A stretch of 64,000 nt of DNA from Procambarus clarkii (lineage: Eukaryota; Arthropoda; Malacostraca; Decapoda; Cambaridae). Location of the stretch: contig NC_091154.1 in the NCBI RefSeq assembly GCF_040958095.1, forward strand, positions 43,201,452-43,265,451, written 5' to 3'. This document shows positions 18,835-29,096 of the stretch, piece after piece; positions within the stretch are counted from its first letter, which is position 1, and every line of letters starts with the position of its first letter. The notes under the pieces are model-generated. The model worked only from the letters and a program-made list of their open reading frames with translations, ran no database searches and had not been told where the DNA came from. Both the position numbers and the translations under genes were made by a program.

Positions 18835-21687
18835 AGTCTCAAGGTTTGGTACACCAATGCTGATGGGGTAGCCAATAAAGCAGAAGAGATAAAAGAAAGA
18901 GTTAGTGAGGCAGACCCAGACATAGTGGCAATAGTGGAAACTAAAATAAATGGCATGATCTCGGATGCAATCTTTCCAGAGGGGTACCAGGTGATAAGAA
19001 AAGAAAGGACACAGAGACAGGGAGGAGGAGTGGCACTACTAATAAAGCGGAAATGGAAGTTTGATGAGCTGGAAAATCCGGGTACCAATGAAAGCACAAG
19101 CTTCATACATGGAACTCTGACAGTGGATGGGAAGAAGATTGTAATCTTGATACTCTACAATCCCCCACCAAACAGTAGAAGGCCCAGGCAGGAGTACGAG
19201 GACAGCAACAAGACATGTATGGATGAACTGCAGAGGGCAGCAACTTTAGCGCATAGAATGAGAGCGAAGCTGCTGGTCATGGGGGACCTAAATCACGGAG
19301 AGATAGATTGGGAAACAAGGAATCCCCATGGCGGGGAGGAGACCTGGGGAGCGAAGCTGGTAGACGTTATTGACAGGAATTTCCTAACACAGCATGTGAA
19401 AGAAGATACTAGGGAAAGAGGAGGGGATACGCCCAGCCTATTAGATCTCATTATCACTCAGAATGTAGAAGACATCGAGCAGTTGGAACATGAAATACCA
19501 CTAGGAGCTAGTGACCATTGTGTCCTAGCCTTTGACTACATGATGGAGCTTAAAATTGTGACGAAAGGACAAGAGGTCCGGGAAAGGAGACTTGATTACA
19601 GAAAAGGGGACTACAGAAGGATAAGGGACTACCTGGGAGAAGTGCAGTGGGAGGAAGAACTTAGAGGAAAAACAGTGCAAGGTATGATGAACCAAGTCAT
19701 ATTGAAATGCAAGGAGGCTGAAGATAGATTTATTCCAACAATAAAGGAAAAAAGCAGGAGGGAATATAATAACCCATGGTTTAATAGACAGTGTCAGGAA
19801 GCAAAGGTGAGAAGCAGGAGGGAGTGGAGGAAGTACAGAAGACAAAGGACAGAGGACAACAGGATTAGATGTAACAGAGCTAGGAATGATTACATTAACA
19901 TAAGGCGAGTGTCGGAAAGAAATTATGAGAACGATATTGCAGTCAAAGCGAAAAAGCAACCAAAATTACTACATAGCCATATAAGAAGGAAGATGTCGGT
20001 AAATGACCAAGTGACAAGACTGAGGAAAACAGAAGGGGCATATACAGAAAGCGACAAGGAAATCTGCGAGGTACTGAATGCAAAATTCCATGGAGTGTTC
20101 ACTACCGAACCTGAGCAGCTCCCATTGTTAGAAGAGATTACCCAAGATGAAAGACTATCAGATATAGAGGTGACAGCAGAGGATGTAATGAAACAGTTGA
20201 CAACACTGGATGCAAATAAAGCTGTTGGACCAGACAAAGTATCACCGTGGATACTTAAAGAGGCAGCGCAGGCTCTCAGCGTGCCTCTGGCAATGATCTT
20301 CAATGAGTCACTTATGTCGGGAGAATTGCCCAGTTGCTGGAAGGAGGCAAATGTCGTACCGATTTTCAAAAAGGGGGATAGGGAGAAGGCACTTAACTAC
20401 AGACCCGTATCACTGACAAGCATCCCCTGCAAAATACTTGAAAGAATAATTAGGCTAAGACTTGTTGAGCACCTGGAGAGCATTGGGTTTGTAAACAAGC
20501 ACCAACATGGGTTCTGGACAGGGAAATCATGTCTAACAAACCTTTTAGAATTCTATGATAAAGCAACAAGGATAAGGCAGGACAGAGAAGGCTGGGCAGA
20601 CTGCATATTTCTTGACTGCCAAAAGGCCTTTGATACGGTACCGCACATGAGACTGCTATACAAACTTGAGAGGCAGGCAGGAGTAAGCGGAAAGGCCCTA
20701 GTATGGGTGAAGAACTACCTAACAGGAAGGAGCCAGAGGGTAATGGTAAGGGGCGAAAAGTCGGACTGGCGAACAGTAACAAGTGGAGTACCTCAAGGAT
20801 CGGTGCTGGGACCAATCCTCTTTCTAATTTACGTAAATGATATGTTTACAGGAGTGGAGTCATACATGTCAATGTTTGCAGATGACGCAAAATTAATGAG
20901 AAGAGTTGTGACAGACGAGGATTGTAGGATCCTCCAAGAGGACTTAAACAGGCTGCAGAGATGGTCAGAGAAATGGCTACTGGAGTTTAACACCAGTAAA
21001 TGTAAAGTTATGGAAATGGGATCAGGTGACAGGAGACCAAAGGGACAGTACACAATGAAGGGGAACAGCCTACCTGTAACGATTCGAGAAAGAGACCTGG
21101 GAGTGGATGTGACACCTAATCTAACTCCTGAGGCACATATAAATAGGATAACGACAGCAGCGTACTCTACACTGGCGAAAATTAGAACTTCATTCAGAAA
21201 CCTAAATGAGGAAGCTTTTAGGGCGCTTTACACTGCCTACGTGAGACCCGTCTTAGAGTATGCCGCGCCATCATGGAGCCCCCACCTGAAGAAACACATA
21301 AAGAAACTGGAGAAGGTTCAGAGGTTTGCGACGAGGCTTGTCCCAGAGCTACGAGGGATGGGATATGAAGAGCGGCTGAAGGAACTGAACCTTACGACAC
21401 TAGAGAAAAGAAGGGAGAGAGGAGATATGATAGGGACATATAAAATACTCAGGGGAATTGACAAAGTGGAAATAGATCAAATGTTCACACGTAATAATAA
21501 CAGAACGAGGGGACATGGGTGGAAACTGGAAACTCAGATGAGTCACAGAGATGTTAGGAAGTTTTCTTTTAGCGTGAGAGTAGTAGAAAAATGGAATGCA
21601 CTTGGGGAACAGGTTGTGGAAGCAAATACTATTCATACTTTTAAAACTAGGTATGATAGGGAAATGGGACAGGAGTCATTGCTGTAA
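18835..21687 (+). CDS. Family D LINE endonuclease-reverse transcriptase, intact
   Basis: About 950 open codons; the first ATG is at 18925, but the endonuclease fold clearly begins earlier (KVWYTNADGVANKAEEI at 18841), so I start the feature at 18835. EN motifs: YTNADGV (Asn), VETKING (Glu), GDLNHGEIDW (Asp/Asn), GASDHCVL (Asp-His). After a basic linker comes the RT: NKAVGPDKVSPWILKEAA, NYRPVSLTSIPCKILERII, FLDCQKAFDTVPH, TSGVPQGSVLGPILFLIYVNDM, SMFADDAKLM, then the C-terminal region RTRGHGWKLETQMSHRDVR. It ends TAA at 21685-21687. All catalytic residues of both domains are visible. This is the longest unbroken LINE ORF in the window and could be active if supplied with a promoter and ORF1; its 5' end is uncertain because of the Pro-rich linker. 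Confidence 0.92.
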   Translation, partial: SLKVWYTNADGVANKAEEIKERVSEADPDIVAIVETKINGMISDAIFPEGYQVIRKERTQRQGGGVALLIKRKWKFDELENPGTNESTSFIHGTLTVDGKKIVILILYNPPPNSRRPRQEYEDSNKTCMDELQRAATLAHRMRAKLLVMGDLNHGEIDWETRNPHGGEETWGAKLVDVIDRNFLTQHVKEDTRERGGDTPSLLDLIITQNVEDIEQLEHEIPLGASDHCVLAFDYMMELKIVTKGQEVRERRLDYRKGDYRRIRDYLGEVQWEEELRGKTVQGMMNQVILKCKEAEDRFIPTIKEKSRREYNNPWFNRQCQEAKVRSRREWRKYRRQRTEDNRIRCNRARNDYINIRRVSERNYENDIAVKAKKQPKLLHSHIRRKMSVNDQVTRLRKTEGAYTESDKEICEVLNAKFHGVFTTEPEQLPLLEEITQDERLSDIEVTAEDVMKQLTTLDANKAVGPDKVSPWILKEAAQALSVPLAMIFNESLMSGELPSCWKEANVVPIFKKGDREKALNYRPVSLTSIPCKILERIIRLRLVEHLESIGFVNKHQHGFWTGKSCLTNLLEFYDKATRIRQDREGWADCIFLDCQKAFDTVPHMRLLYKLERQAGVSGKALVWVKNYLTGRSQRVMVRGEKSDWRTVTSGVPQGSVLGPILFLIYVNDMFTGVESYMSMFADDAKLMRRVVTDEDCRILQEDLNRLQRWSEKWLLEFNTSKCKVMEMGSGDRRPKGQYTMKGNSLPVTIRERDLGVDVTPNLTPEAHINRITTAAYSTLAKIRTSFRNLNEEAFRALYTAYVRPVLEYAAPSWSPHLKKHIKKLEKVQRFATRLVPELRGMGYEERLKELNLTTLEKRRERGDMIGTYKILRGIDKVEIDQMFTRNNNRTRGHGWKLETQMSHRDVRKFSFSVRVVEKWNALGEQVVEANTIHTFKTRYDREMGQESLL

Positions 21688-21879
<192 letters not shown>

Positions 21880-22628
21880 ACCTGGACAAGCTGCAGGAAT
21901 ACCTGGACAAGCTGCAGGAATGGTCGAACAAATGGCTGTTAGAGTTTAATCCAAGCAAATGTAATGTAATGAAGATAGGGGTAGGAAGCAGGAGACCAGA
22001 TACAAGGTATCACTTGGGACATGAAATACTTCAAGAGTCCGAGAGAGAGAAAGACCTGGGGGTTGATATCACGCCAGACCTGTCCCCTGATGCTCATATC
22101 AAGAGGATAACAGCAGCAGCATATGCCAGGTTGGCTAACATAAGAACGGCCTTTAGAAACTTGTGTAAGGAATCTTTCAGAACATTATATACCACATATG
22201 TCAGACCAATCCTGGAGTATGCGGCACCAGCATGGAGTCCATATCTAGTCAAGCATAAGACTAAAATGGAAAAGGTTCAAAGGTTTGCCACCAGACTAGT
22301 ACCCGAGCTGAGAGGTATGAGCTACGAGGAGAGACTACGGGAATTAAACCTCACTTCGCTGGAAGACAGAAGAGTTAGGGGGGACATGATCACCACATTC
22401 AAGATTCTGAAGGGAATTGATAGGGTAGATAAAGACAGTCTATTTAACACAAGGGGAACACGCACAAGGGGACATAGGTGGAAACTGAGTGCCCAAATGA
22501 GCCACAGATATATTAAAAAGAACTTTTTTAGTGTCAGAGTGGTTGACAAATGGAATGCATTAGGAAGTGATGTGGTGGAGGCTGACTCCATACACAGTTT
22601 CAAGTGTAGATATGATAGAGCCCGATAG
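21880..22628 (+). pseudogene. Family D LINE, C-terminal third of RT
   Basis: Starts downstream of the catalytic palm: LDKLQEWSNKWLLEFNPSKC, then EKDLGVDITPDLSPDAHI, RPILEYAAPAWSP, RGMSYEERLRELNLTSLEDRRVRGD and the end SIHSFKCRYDRAR, stop at 22626-22628. The first 42 bp after the (CA)n are a tandem duplication of a 21-bp segment (LDKLQEY/W). Lacking EN and the catalytic ADD, it is a non-functional 5'-truncated copy of the same subfamily as 16159-17481. Confidence 0.9.
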
Positions 22629-22728
22629 GCTCAGGAATCTGTACACCTGTTGATTGACGGTTGAGAGGCGGGACCAAAGAGCCAGAGCTCAACCCCCACA
22701 AACACAACTAGGTGAGTACAACTAGGTG

Positions 22729-22761
<33 letters not shown>
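22629..22761 (+). mobile_element. Family D 3' UTR, duplicated terminal motif and (AC)n
   Basis: Same UTR as at 17482-17584 (GGTTGAGAGGCGGGACCAAA), ending in two copies of AACTAGGTGAGTAC and an (AC)n run at 22731-22761. The next family D segment begins immediately after. Confidence 0.9.
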
Positions 22762-22763
<2 letters not shown>

Positions 22764-23237
22764 AAAAAGAGCTCAGAAGCTATGGACACAGTGAGGGAGG
22801 TAGCCATGCAAGCAGCCACCTCACAGGAAGCAGCAAGGTGCAACATTCAGCTGCTGGAGAGAAAAAGATCAGTGGTAGTTGTAGGCATCAAAGAACAGGA
22901 AGGATCCAACAGGCAAGAATGGAATAGCAAGGATAGAGAGGCAGTACAGGGGCTACTGAAGGGGTTACAGATGGAAGGGGCTGAACGAAACATTGAGAAG
23001 GTTTTCAGGTTGGGCTGGTACAACAAGGACAGAAACCGACTTGTGAAGGTGGTGTTTACAAACGAAACCACGAAGGAGGATATTCTCGAAAGGAAGAGTC
23101 GACTGCAGCATGTGGAGGGATACAAGAAAGTATTCCTACAGAGGGACAGGACGAAGGAGGAGAGAGCCAGGGCAGCAGAGGCAAGGAGGAAGCGCAGGGA
23201 GAGAGAAGCAAACCAGGAAATCACAGCCCCCAACACA
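22762..23237 (+). pseudogene. Family D ORF1, interrupted by a solo LTR
   Basis: About 155 codons from MDTVREVAMQAATSQEAARC to NQEITAPNT. A short helical N-terminus leads to SVVVVGIKEQEG, a DRNRLVKVVFTNETTKEDILE segment and VFLQRDRTKEERARAAEARRKRRERE, the order expected of the ORF1 nucleic-acid-binding domain followed by a basic tail. The frame is cut at 23237 by a ~798-bp insertion and resumes at 24036 with Gln/Pro-rich codons running into the assembly gap; one stop (TAG at 24046-24048) lies just after the junction. This is the fourth member of the family D chain. Confidence 0.7.
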
Positions 23238-24035
23238 TGTTACGATATATCGTATCGTGTTATTTCATCGCACAAAGGCACGATTATTTAAGTCATACGT
23301 TCATTATTACAGGAAGAACGAGGTTAACAACCATGGAGGTCGTTAACGGTCAGCACGGTATGGCTCGTCCGGTGGCGGGAATTTCTGTTAGCCAATCAGA
23401 ACCACCGGGCGAGGTAACGTGTGCTGGCCGGAGCATGTGGAGAGACAGACATCTACTCCCATCCATTGAGTCAACAGGCTGTCGTCGTGTTTGGATGTGG
23501 GACCAACGGACCCAACTGTTAGTGTGCTCCACCCTCACGAAGGAAGAGGACCTCGAGGAATGGTCGACGTTCTTGAAAGTTATGGAAGATAACAGCTTTG
23601 AGATTTAGAGGTCGGCGTGGAGGTAACGCGCTGATTTTCCGAATAGTGGTCCAAAATTACGGACAAGTGAATTTATAAGTGGAAAGAACAATCGGATAAG
23701 AGACGACCATTTCGTGGTCGCAGTGTCTCTCTCCCTCTATATATATATAACTGTACTTGTGTACAATGCACACATATATATATACATGTAATATATTGTA
23801 TATAAGGTGATTAGAGATATATCCGAATATATCCATGATGAAGTTTTATACCATCTTATTTTCTTGTCCTTTGTCAAACCTCAGCACAAAGTGTGTCGCA
23901 CCTGACAACAGGTCCGGCTGAGGCTGACACCTGTGCAGATTCATGTACCCCGTTGTAGTATAACGAAGCATAGGATAAACATTCAGAATAAACCTAAATT
24001 AAATGTGTTGGGTTGTCAACAGTTCGATCCCAACA
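23238..24035. mobile_element. Probable solo LTR, ~798 bp
   Basis: The insertion interrupts family D ORF1 and has LTR hallmarks: it begins TGTTACG and ends CCCAACA (TGTT...AACA termini), is flanked by a 4-bp CACA duplication (23234-23237 and 24036-24039), contains a TATA-like run at 23739-23750 and an AATAAA at 23987-23992. The orientation suggested by TATA then polyA signal is plus. A 91-codon open frame (from ATG 23334 to 23608, MEVVNGQHG...) lies inside; I do not recognise it. No internal retroviral-type coding region is present, consistent with LTR-LTR recombination. The exact borders are uncertain by a few bases because CCCAACACA occurs at both ends. Confidence 0.6.
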
Positions 24036-24283
24036 CACAACAGTCCTAGAGACAAGAGGCGAACCCAAAACCAGCATCCCAGCAACACCAGAGGGGAGGG
24101 CAACACCACCACCCCCCTCTGCATAGAAACCCTCCCTTCCCCTCACCCTACATGCCCCCACCCAACCCTCCCTCCTCCCCCACCCCATTCTTACCCTGTC
24201 ATCCCTTCCCCATTCCCATCATGTCCCCCCTCCCACCTTTCCCACCTGTCCCCCCTCCCCCTTCATCCCATACCCACCCTATC
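24036..24283 (+). pseudogene. Family D Pro-rich linker after the LTR, truncated by gap
   Basis: Continuation of the ORF1 frame beyond the LTR: NPKPASQQHQRGGQ-like sequence and then strongly Pro/Ser-rich codons, comparable with the linker of the D copy at 18000-18830. It runs directly into the run of N. Confidence 0.6.
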
Positions 24284-24783
24284 NNNNNNNNNNNNNNNNN
24301 NNNNNNNNNNNNNNNNNNNNNNNNNNNNNNNNNNNNNNNNNNNNNNNNNNNNNNNNNNNNNNNNNNNNNNNNNNNNNNNNNNNNNNNNNNNNNNNNNNNN
24401 NNNNNNNNNNNNNNNNNNNNNNNNNNNNNNNNNNNNNNNNNNNNNNNNNNNNNNNNNNNNNNNNNNNNNNNNNNNNNNNNNNNNNNNNNNNNNNNNNNNN
24501 NNNNNNNNNNNNNNNNNNNNNNNNNNNNNNNNNNNNNNNNNNNNNNNNNNNNNNNNNNNNNNNNNNNNNNNNNNNNNNNNNNNNNNNNNNNNNNNNNNNN
24601 NNNNNNNNNNNNNNNNNNNNNNNNNNNNNNNNNNNNNNNNNNNNNNNNNNNNNNNNNNNNNNNNNNNNNNNNNNNNNNNNNNNNNNNNNNNNNNNNNNNN
24701 NNNNNNNNNNNNNNNNNNNNNNNNNNNNNNNNNNNNNNNNNNNNNNNNNNNNNNNNNNNNNNNNNNNNNNNNNNNNNNNNNNN
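24284..24783. other. Assembly gap, 500 N
   Basis: Exactly 500 unknown bases, a scaffold-gap placeholder. The family D copy on the left and the family B copy on the right are both cut by it. Open frames spanning it are not real. Confidence 1.
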
Positions 24784-26203
24784 TGAGGTATTGTAGGGAG
24801 TGTCCTCTGACTCCATAATGATGTAATTTAAGAAGAAGGTTTTGGTGGTTGACAGTATCAAAAGCTTTACGCAGGTCCACAAACAACCCAACAGGGAACT
24901 CATTTTTATCAAGAGCTGTATGAATCGAGTTAAGCATACTAATAAGTGCATCGTTAGTGCTTTTTTTGGGTCTGAAGCCATACTGGCAAGGGCTAAGTAT
25001 ATTGAGTTTGGCTAGATATGAGTAAAGCTGCTTATAGATTAGTTTTTCAAAAATTTTTGACAAGTTTGGCAGGATAGATATAGGTCTGTAGTTGTTAACA
25101 TCTGTGAGATTACCACATTTGTGGACAGGCGTTACTCTCGCTTTTTTTAGAATATCTGGGAAGGTTTGGAGTTCAAGTGACTTGTTGAAGAGCAAAGCAT
25201 TAGCAGGGGCTAAAGATCTGGAGGCTTTTTTGTAAATTAAAGTTGGTATCTCCTCAAGGGCACCAGACTTGGTTTTAAGGAAAAGGATTATCTCATTGAC
25301 GTCAGTGGAATTAATAGGCTTTAGGTACAGAGACTGTGGATAGTTACCTGAAAGATAGTCATTAATGTCTGTACTGGAAGATGGAATATCATTTGCAAGG
25401 GATGAACCAATGGAAGAGAAGAACCTATTGAACTCAATAGCAGAATCAGAGGCTGAAAGCTGACCATCGTTACTAGACAGGAGAGTCGGTTTGTTATTTA
25501 AAGACTTCTTTGATCCCAATATTTGAGAAATTGTTCTCCAAGTTTGTTTAATGTTGCTCTTTATTTGGGTAAATTTATCTTCGTAGTATTTAGTTTTGGC
25601 TCGTCTAATTATCTTAGACAGCAATAATGAGTAATTCTTTGAGAATTCTTTGGAGACAATTCCTAACCTATACTTCTTCTCAAGGTCATGTTTTTTATTA
25701 ATAGATTTAAGTATTCCCTTTGTAAGCCAGGGATTGTTAAGCCTTTTGGTTGTGACTTGTTTTGTAAGCATAGGACAGTGGGTATTATAAAGGCTAAGAG
25801 TTTTTTGAAGAAAAGATTGCACTGCTAGGTTGATGTCCACTATGTTACCTAACTCGGACTCCCAGTTGACATTATCAGCAGCAGTTATAAAATTGTCTAT
25901 AGCAGTTTCATTGTGTAGTCTAAAACGTATCACTCTTGACTCAAGAGGTGGTTTGCTAATGTTAGTTAAGAGAAATGTGGGGTAATGATCTGTAGTGCTA
26001 TCGGTGATTATACCTGAAGTAAGCGGAGAGGTTATGTTTGTCCAGATGTGATCGAGCGTCGTGGCAGTGCTATCAGTGATTCTAGTAGGTCTAGTGATTA
26101 AGGGTATGAGGAAGCAGGAATTCATACAGTTGAGGAAGCTAACAGCAGTGGGGTGTTCAGGCTCGTAGAGGTCAATATTAAAGTCCCCTGCGATAATTAG
26201 GTG
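24784..26203 (-). pseudogene. Family B ORF2, EN to RT, cut by gap
   Basis: Minus-strand family B copy, nearly identical to 52804-58080 over the shared part. The open frame from MNSCFLIPLITRPTRIT (26125) passes through TTDHYPTF, KKHDLEKKYRLG, VTPVHKCGNLTDVNNYRPIS, GFRPKKSTNDAL and FVDLRKAFDTVNH up to GHSLQYL at the gap. The YADD-type palm block and everything 3' of it fall in the N run. The 5' side is truncated at ~26203 within EN. No internal stop is seen. Confidence 0.9.
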
Positions 26204-27292
26204 GTTATACTATTAACCATTAACCCGACCATTAACCAGAAGCGTCAATTAATCGGGGTCTGGACCAATTAATCGATCATTAATGCCTTGGGGCTTGATC
26301 CCCAAATTACTTGGAAAAGGGGGGGATGAATCTACGTTAAGTGTGGAAATTATAGCAAACGAAGGAATATATGATCTCTTTAACTTTGCTACGCTTACGG
26401 CCCAACTAAAACTCAGACTCGTGGAGACCATGTGACAAGGACATGCACACATTCAAATGGAAATAATAAAATACAGAAAACAAGCTACTTATATATCATT
26501 GAAAAATCTAAACAGCTAAATGAAATATCACTCCCTATACCTTAACACTCCCTATCGAGGCATGAAATGAACTATTAACCTATACAAAAATGTAGCAACT
26601 ATACCTTGTCAATGCGACCAGCTGATGTTATACTGATCTATTTGGACAGGGAGGGTGGATGACCTCTCCAGCTGTTGACCGAGACCACACTGATCCTCCC
26701 TTGCTCTCCTCACCACTGAGGCTAGAGGGGTATTCCTATGCCAGGTTACTAGTTTACTAAGCAGGGTTGAAATTGAACTAATCTCTGTTGTACTGAACAA
26801 CCCAGATGGTTGCAATCTTATAAACTGATGGTAATCATACAGGCATCTTACGGAAAGGCTATTTCCAATTTCAATATGGCTATTTGACCTTTGAAAATTA
26901 CTAAATATGGAAGGCTTTGGTGACCCTTGACCCAGGGTCGTCAAGACCGATCCGCCTCAGAGGCTAGTCCTCTGCTAGCGATAACATGACGGTGACTTAC
27001 TCATTATTCCGACTATTGAGAATACTCGATACTTGAACAGGAACATTATTGAATACAATTTGAATGAAGACTTGAATCTCTCTAAATTACTGAATTCTAT
27101 TAAATAATTCATTTTACGTTGCTTTAAGACAAAGGCGACGGCCATTTTGTAATCTTAACCGCTAATCCCAGGAGAGATTACCTTTTTCTGCTCGAATCAG
27201 GTCGAGTACCGTCTGACTCCAAACTTTCAAAACCCCCATATCTATGAGAATCTATACTGAATAATTCCCTACAACAAACCTAGTTTGTTACA
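26204..27292. other. Unassigned spacer
   Basis: No coding region recognised. The region has several ATTAA-rich stretches near its left end. The right end, read on the minus strand, starts TGTAACAAACTAGGTTTGTT, which is reminiscent of an LTR terminus, but I found no matching second end. Confidence 0.4.
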
Positions 27293-27822
27293 GTACGTGT
27301 AGATTGTCTACACAGTGGTACGTGTAGACTGTCTACACTGTGGTACGTGTAGACTGTCTACACTGTGGTACGTGTAGACTGTCTACACTGTGGTACGTGT
27401 AGACTGTCTACACTGTGGTACGTGTAGACTGTCTACACTGTGGTACGTGTAGACTGTCTACACTGTGGTACGTGTAGACTGTCTACACTGTGGTACGTGT
27501 AGACTGTCTACACTGTGGTACGTGTAGACTGTCTACACTGTGGTACGTGTAGACTGTCTACACTGTGGTACGTGTAGACTGTCTACACTGTATGTATAGA
27601 CTGTCTACACTGTGGTACGTGTAGACTGTCTACACTGTGGTACGTGTAGACTGTCTACACTGTGGTATGTGTAGGCTGTCTACACTGTGGTAAGTGTAGA
27701 CTGTCTACACTGTGGTATGTGTAGACTGCCTACACTGTGGTACATGTAGACTGTCTACACTGTGGTATGTGAAGGCTGTCTACACTGTGGTACGTGTAGA
27801 CTGTCTAAACCGAGGAACGTGT
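27293..27822. repeat. 25-bp palindromic minisatellite, ~21 copies
   Basis: Tandem 25-bp unit TGGTACGTGTAGACTGTCTA-CACTG. Each unit holds a 17-bp hairpin GTGTAGAC-T-GTCTACAC. The middle dozen units are identical; the outer units, especially after 27590, carry scattered changes (CGTGT to TATGT, AGACT to AGGCT). It abuts a family C 3' end. Confidence 0.95.
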
Positions 27823-28665
27823 AAGTAAGTAATTATCAATAGAAGGCACCAAACCGGGAAGGCTATGTAGCTCCACCAAATGTGCAGGATAATCAGAGGG
27901 CACTAAATATCACCAAGGATGCCAATATGAGAACAGAAACGCATAAGGCGAACGATATCAAAAGTATCCTAGTCGCCAAGAATTCTATCGAGGGACAAGC
28001 GACCATGGGGGACGGTCGGAAAACAAGACACACGCTCGTCCTGGAGTCAGGACATTCAACAAGGATATGCTCGACCGTAAGAGGAACAATGCAATTTGGA
28101 AAATAAGGAGCAGAGCGCGCTCCATTAAGTGACCGAGTTAAATGGGTATGGCCAATACGTAACCTAGCCAGAGCCGTTTCCCACCGCCGGTTACAGTGGC
28201 AGGAGGAAGGCCACTGGGACACACAACTCTCAAGAGTACATAGTTTGTTACCAATAACAGAAGACCAACAACTCTGCCAGCGGGCAAGGATGGAGGCATG
28301 AATAACTGGGTAAAGGTTGGAATAAGGAATAATTTTACGGGAGATGTGACAAGCGCGGATAGCTTCCTTAGCGGTAGGATCCGCACGCTCATTTAAAGAC
28401 ACCAATATGGCTGGGAACCCAGCAAAATGCAACTGACTTAAATTTACTGGAGATAAGAAACAGCCAATGTTGAATCTCGACAACCACCGGGTGGACCGGA
28501 TTATAGGACCCTAACGCCATGAGGGCACTATGAGAGTAAACTACCACCACACCACAAAGGAGGATTGACACCGGGAAAGCAGGAGACGAAGAGCATAGAG
28601 AATAGCATAAAGTTCTGCTGTGAAGATGCTAGCCTCCGGAAGAAGGCGACACATATAAGTGTGGT
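27823..28665 (-). pseudogene. Family C LINE RNase H and 3' end, 5'-truncated
   Basis: Minus-strand fragment covering the C-terminal part of family C ORF2. Readable pieces: SIFTAELYAILYALRLLLSR (catalytic Glu block), HSALMALGS, VAFCWVPSHIGV, NERADPTAKEAI (catalytic Asp), RRWETALARLRIGHTHLT, and the C-terminal knuckle region PNCIVPLTVEHILVECP. Frames shift near 28390, 28480 and 28560. The 3' end is the low-coordinate side with a (TTAC)n-type tail. It is 5'-truncated near 28665, next to a C11 run. Confidence 0.85.
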
Positions 28666-29096
28666 GTGACGGTGTTCCCCCCCCCCCTCTTATATTTCTC
28701 CCACGCCAGCTGTAAGAGTCATATCTACTTTGCCCAAACGTTCTCTGCCTTCCAGAGAACAATTTGGCATATTTGGGAGCATGAGGTGTTCTCGCGTTGG
28801 CGAGAAATTAGCAAAAGAAGAGTGTTTTGGCCAGTGGCTTAGGCCCTTTTGGACGCCAAGATGGCACCAGCCCCTATGTTTTCCCGCCAAGACGTTATGA
28901 CGTCAGTGGCACCAGATTGGTCAAAAACGGTGACGTAGTACAGGGGGCCAATGAGAAACGCCCATGACAAGTATGACGTCACGAGTAAAGGGGGGGGGGT
29001 CCAGGCGGCACGCCCAGCTGCGCCAAGGAGTTAGATACGACACGTCTTCAAGGGCGGACGTGCAATAGGGGGTCCTGTCAGTCTGGCAGTTTTCGC
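28666..29096. other. Unassigned GC-balanced segment with two TGACGTCA sites
   Basis: No coding sequence recognised. Contains TGACGTCA at 28898-28905 and 28974-28981, a GTGACGTAG between them, and CCAAT-type motifs near 28915-28955. These match the CRE consensus in sequence, but promoter function is only a possibility. A G10 run lies near 28990. Confidence 0.3.

Noticed and set aside
24003-24981. ORFs of 214-271 codons spanning 24284-24783
   Set aside because: The interior is the 500-N gap; the frames are artefacts.
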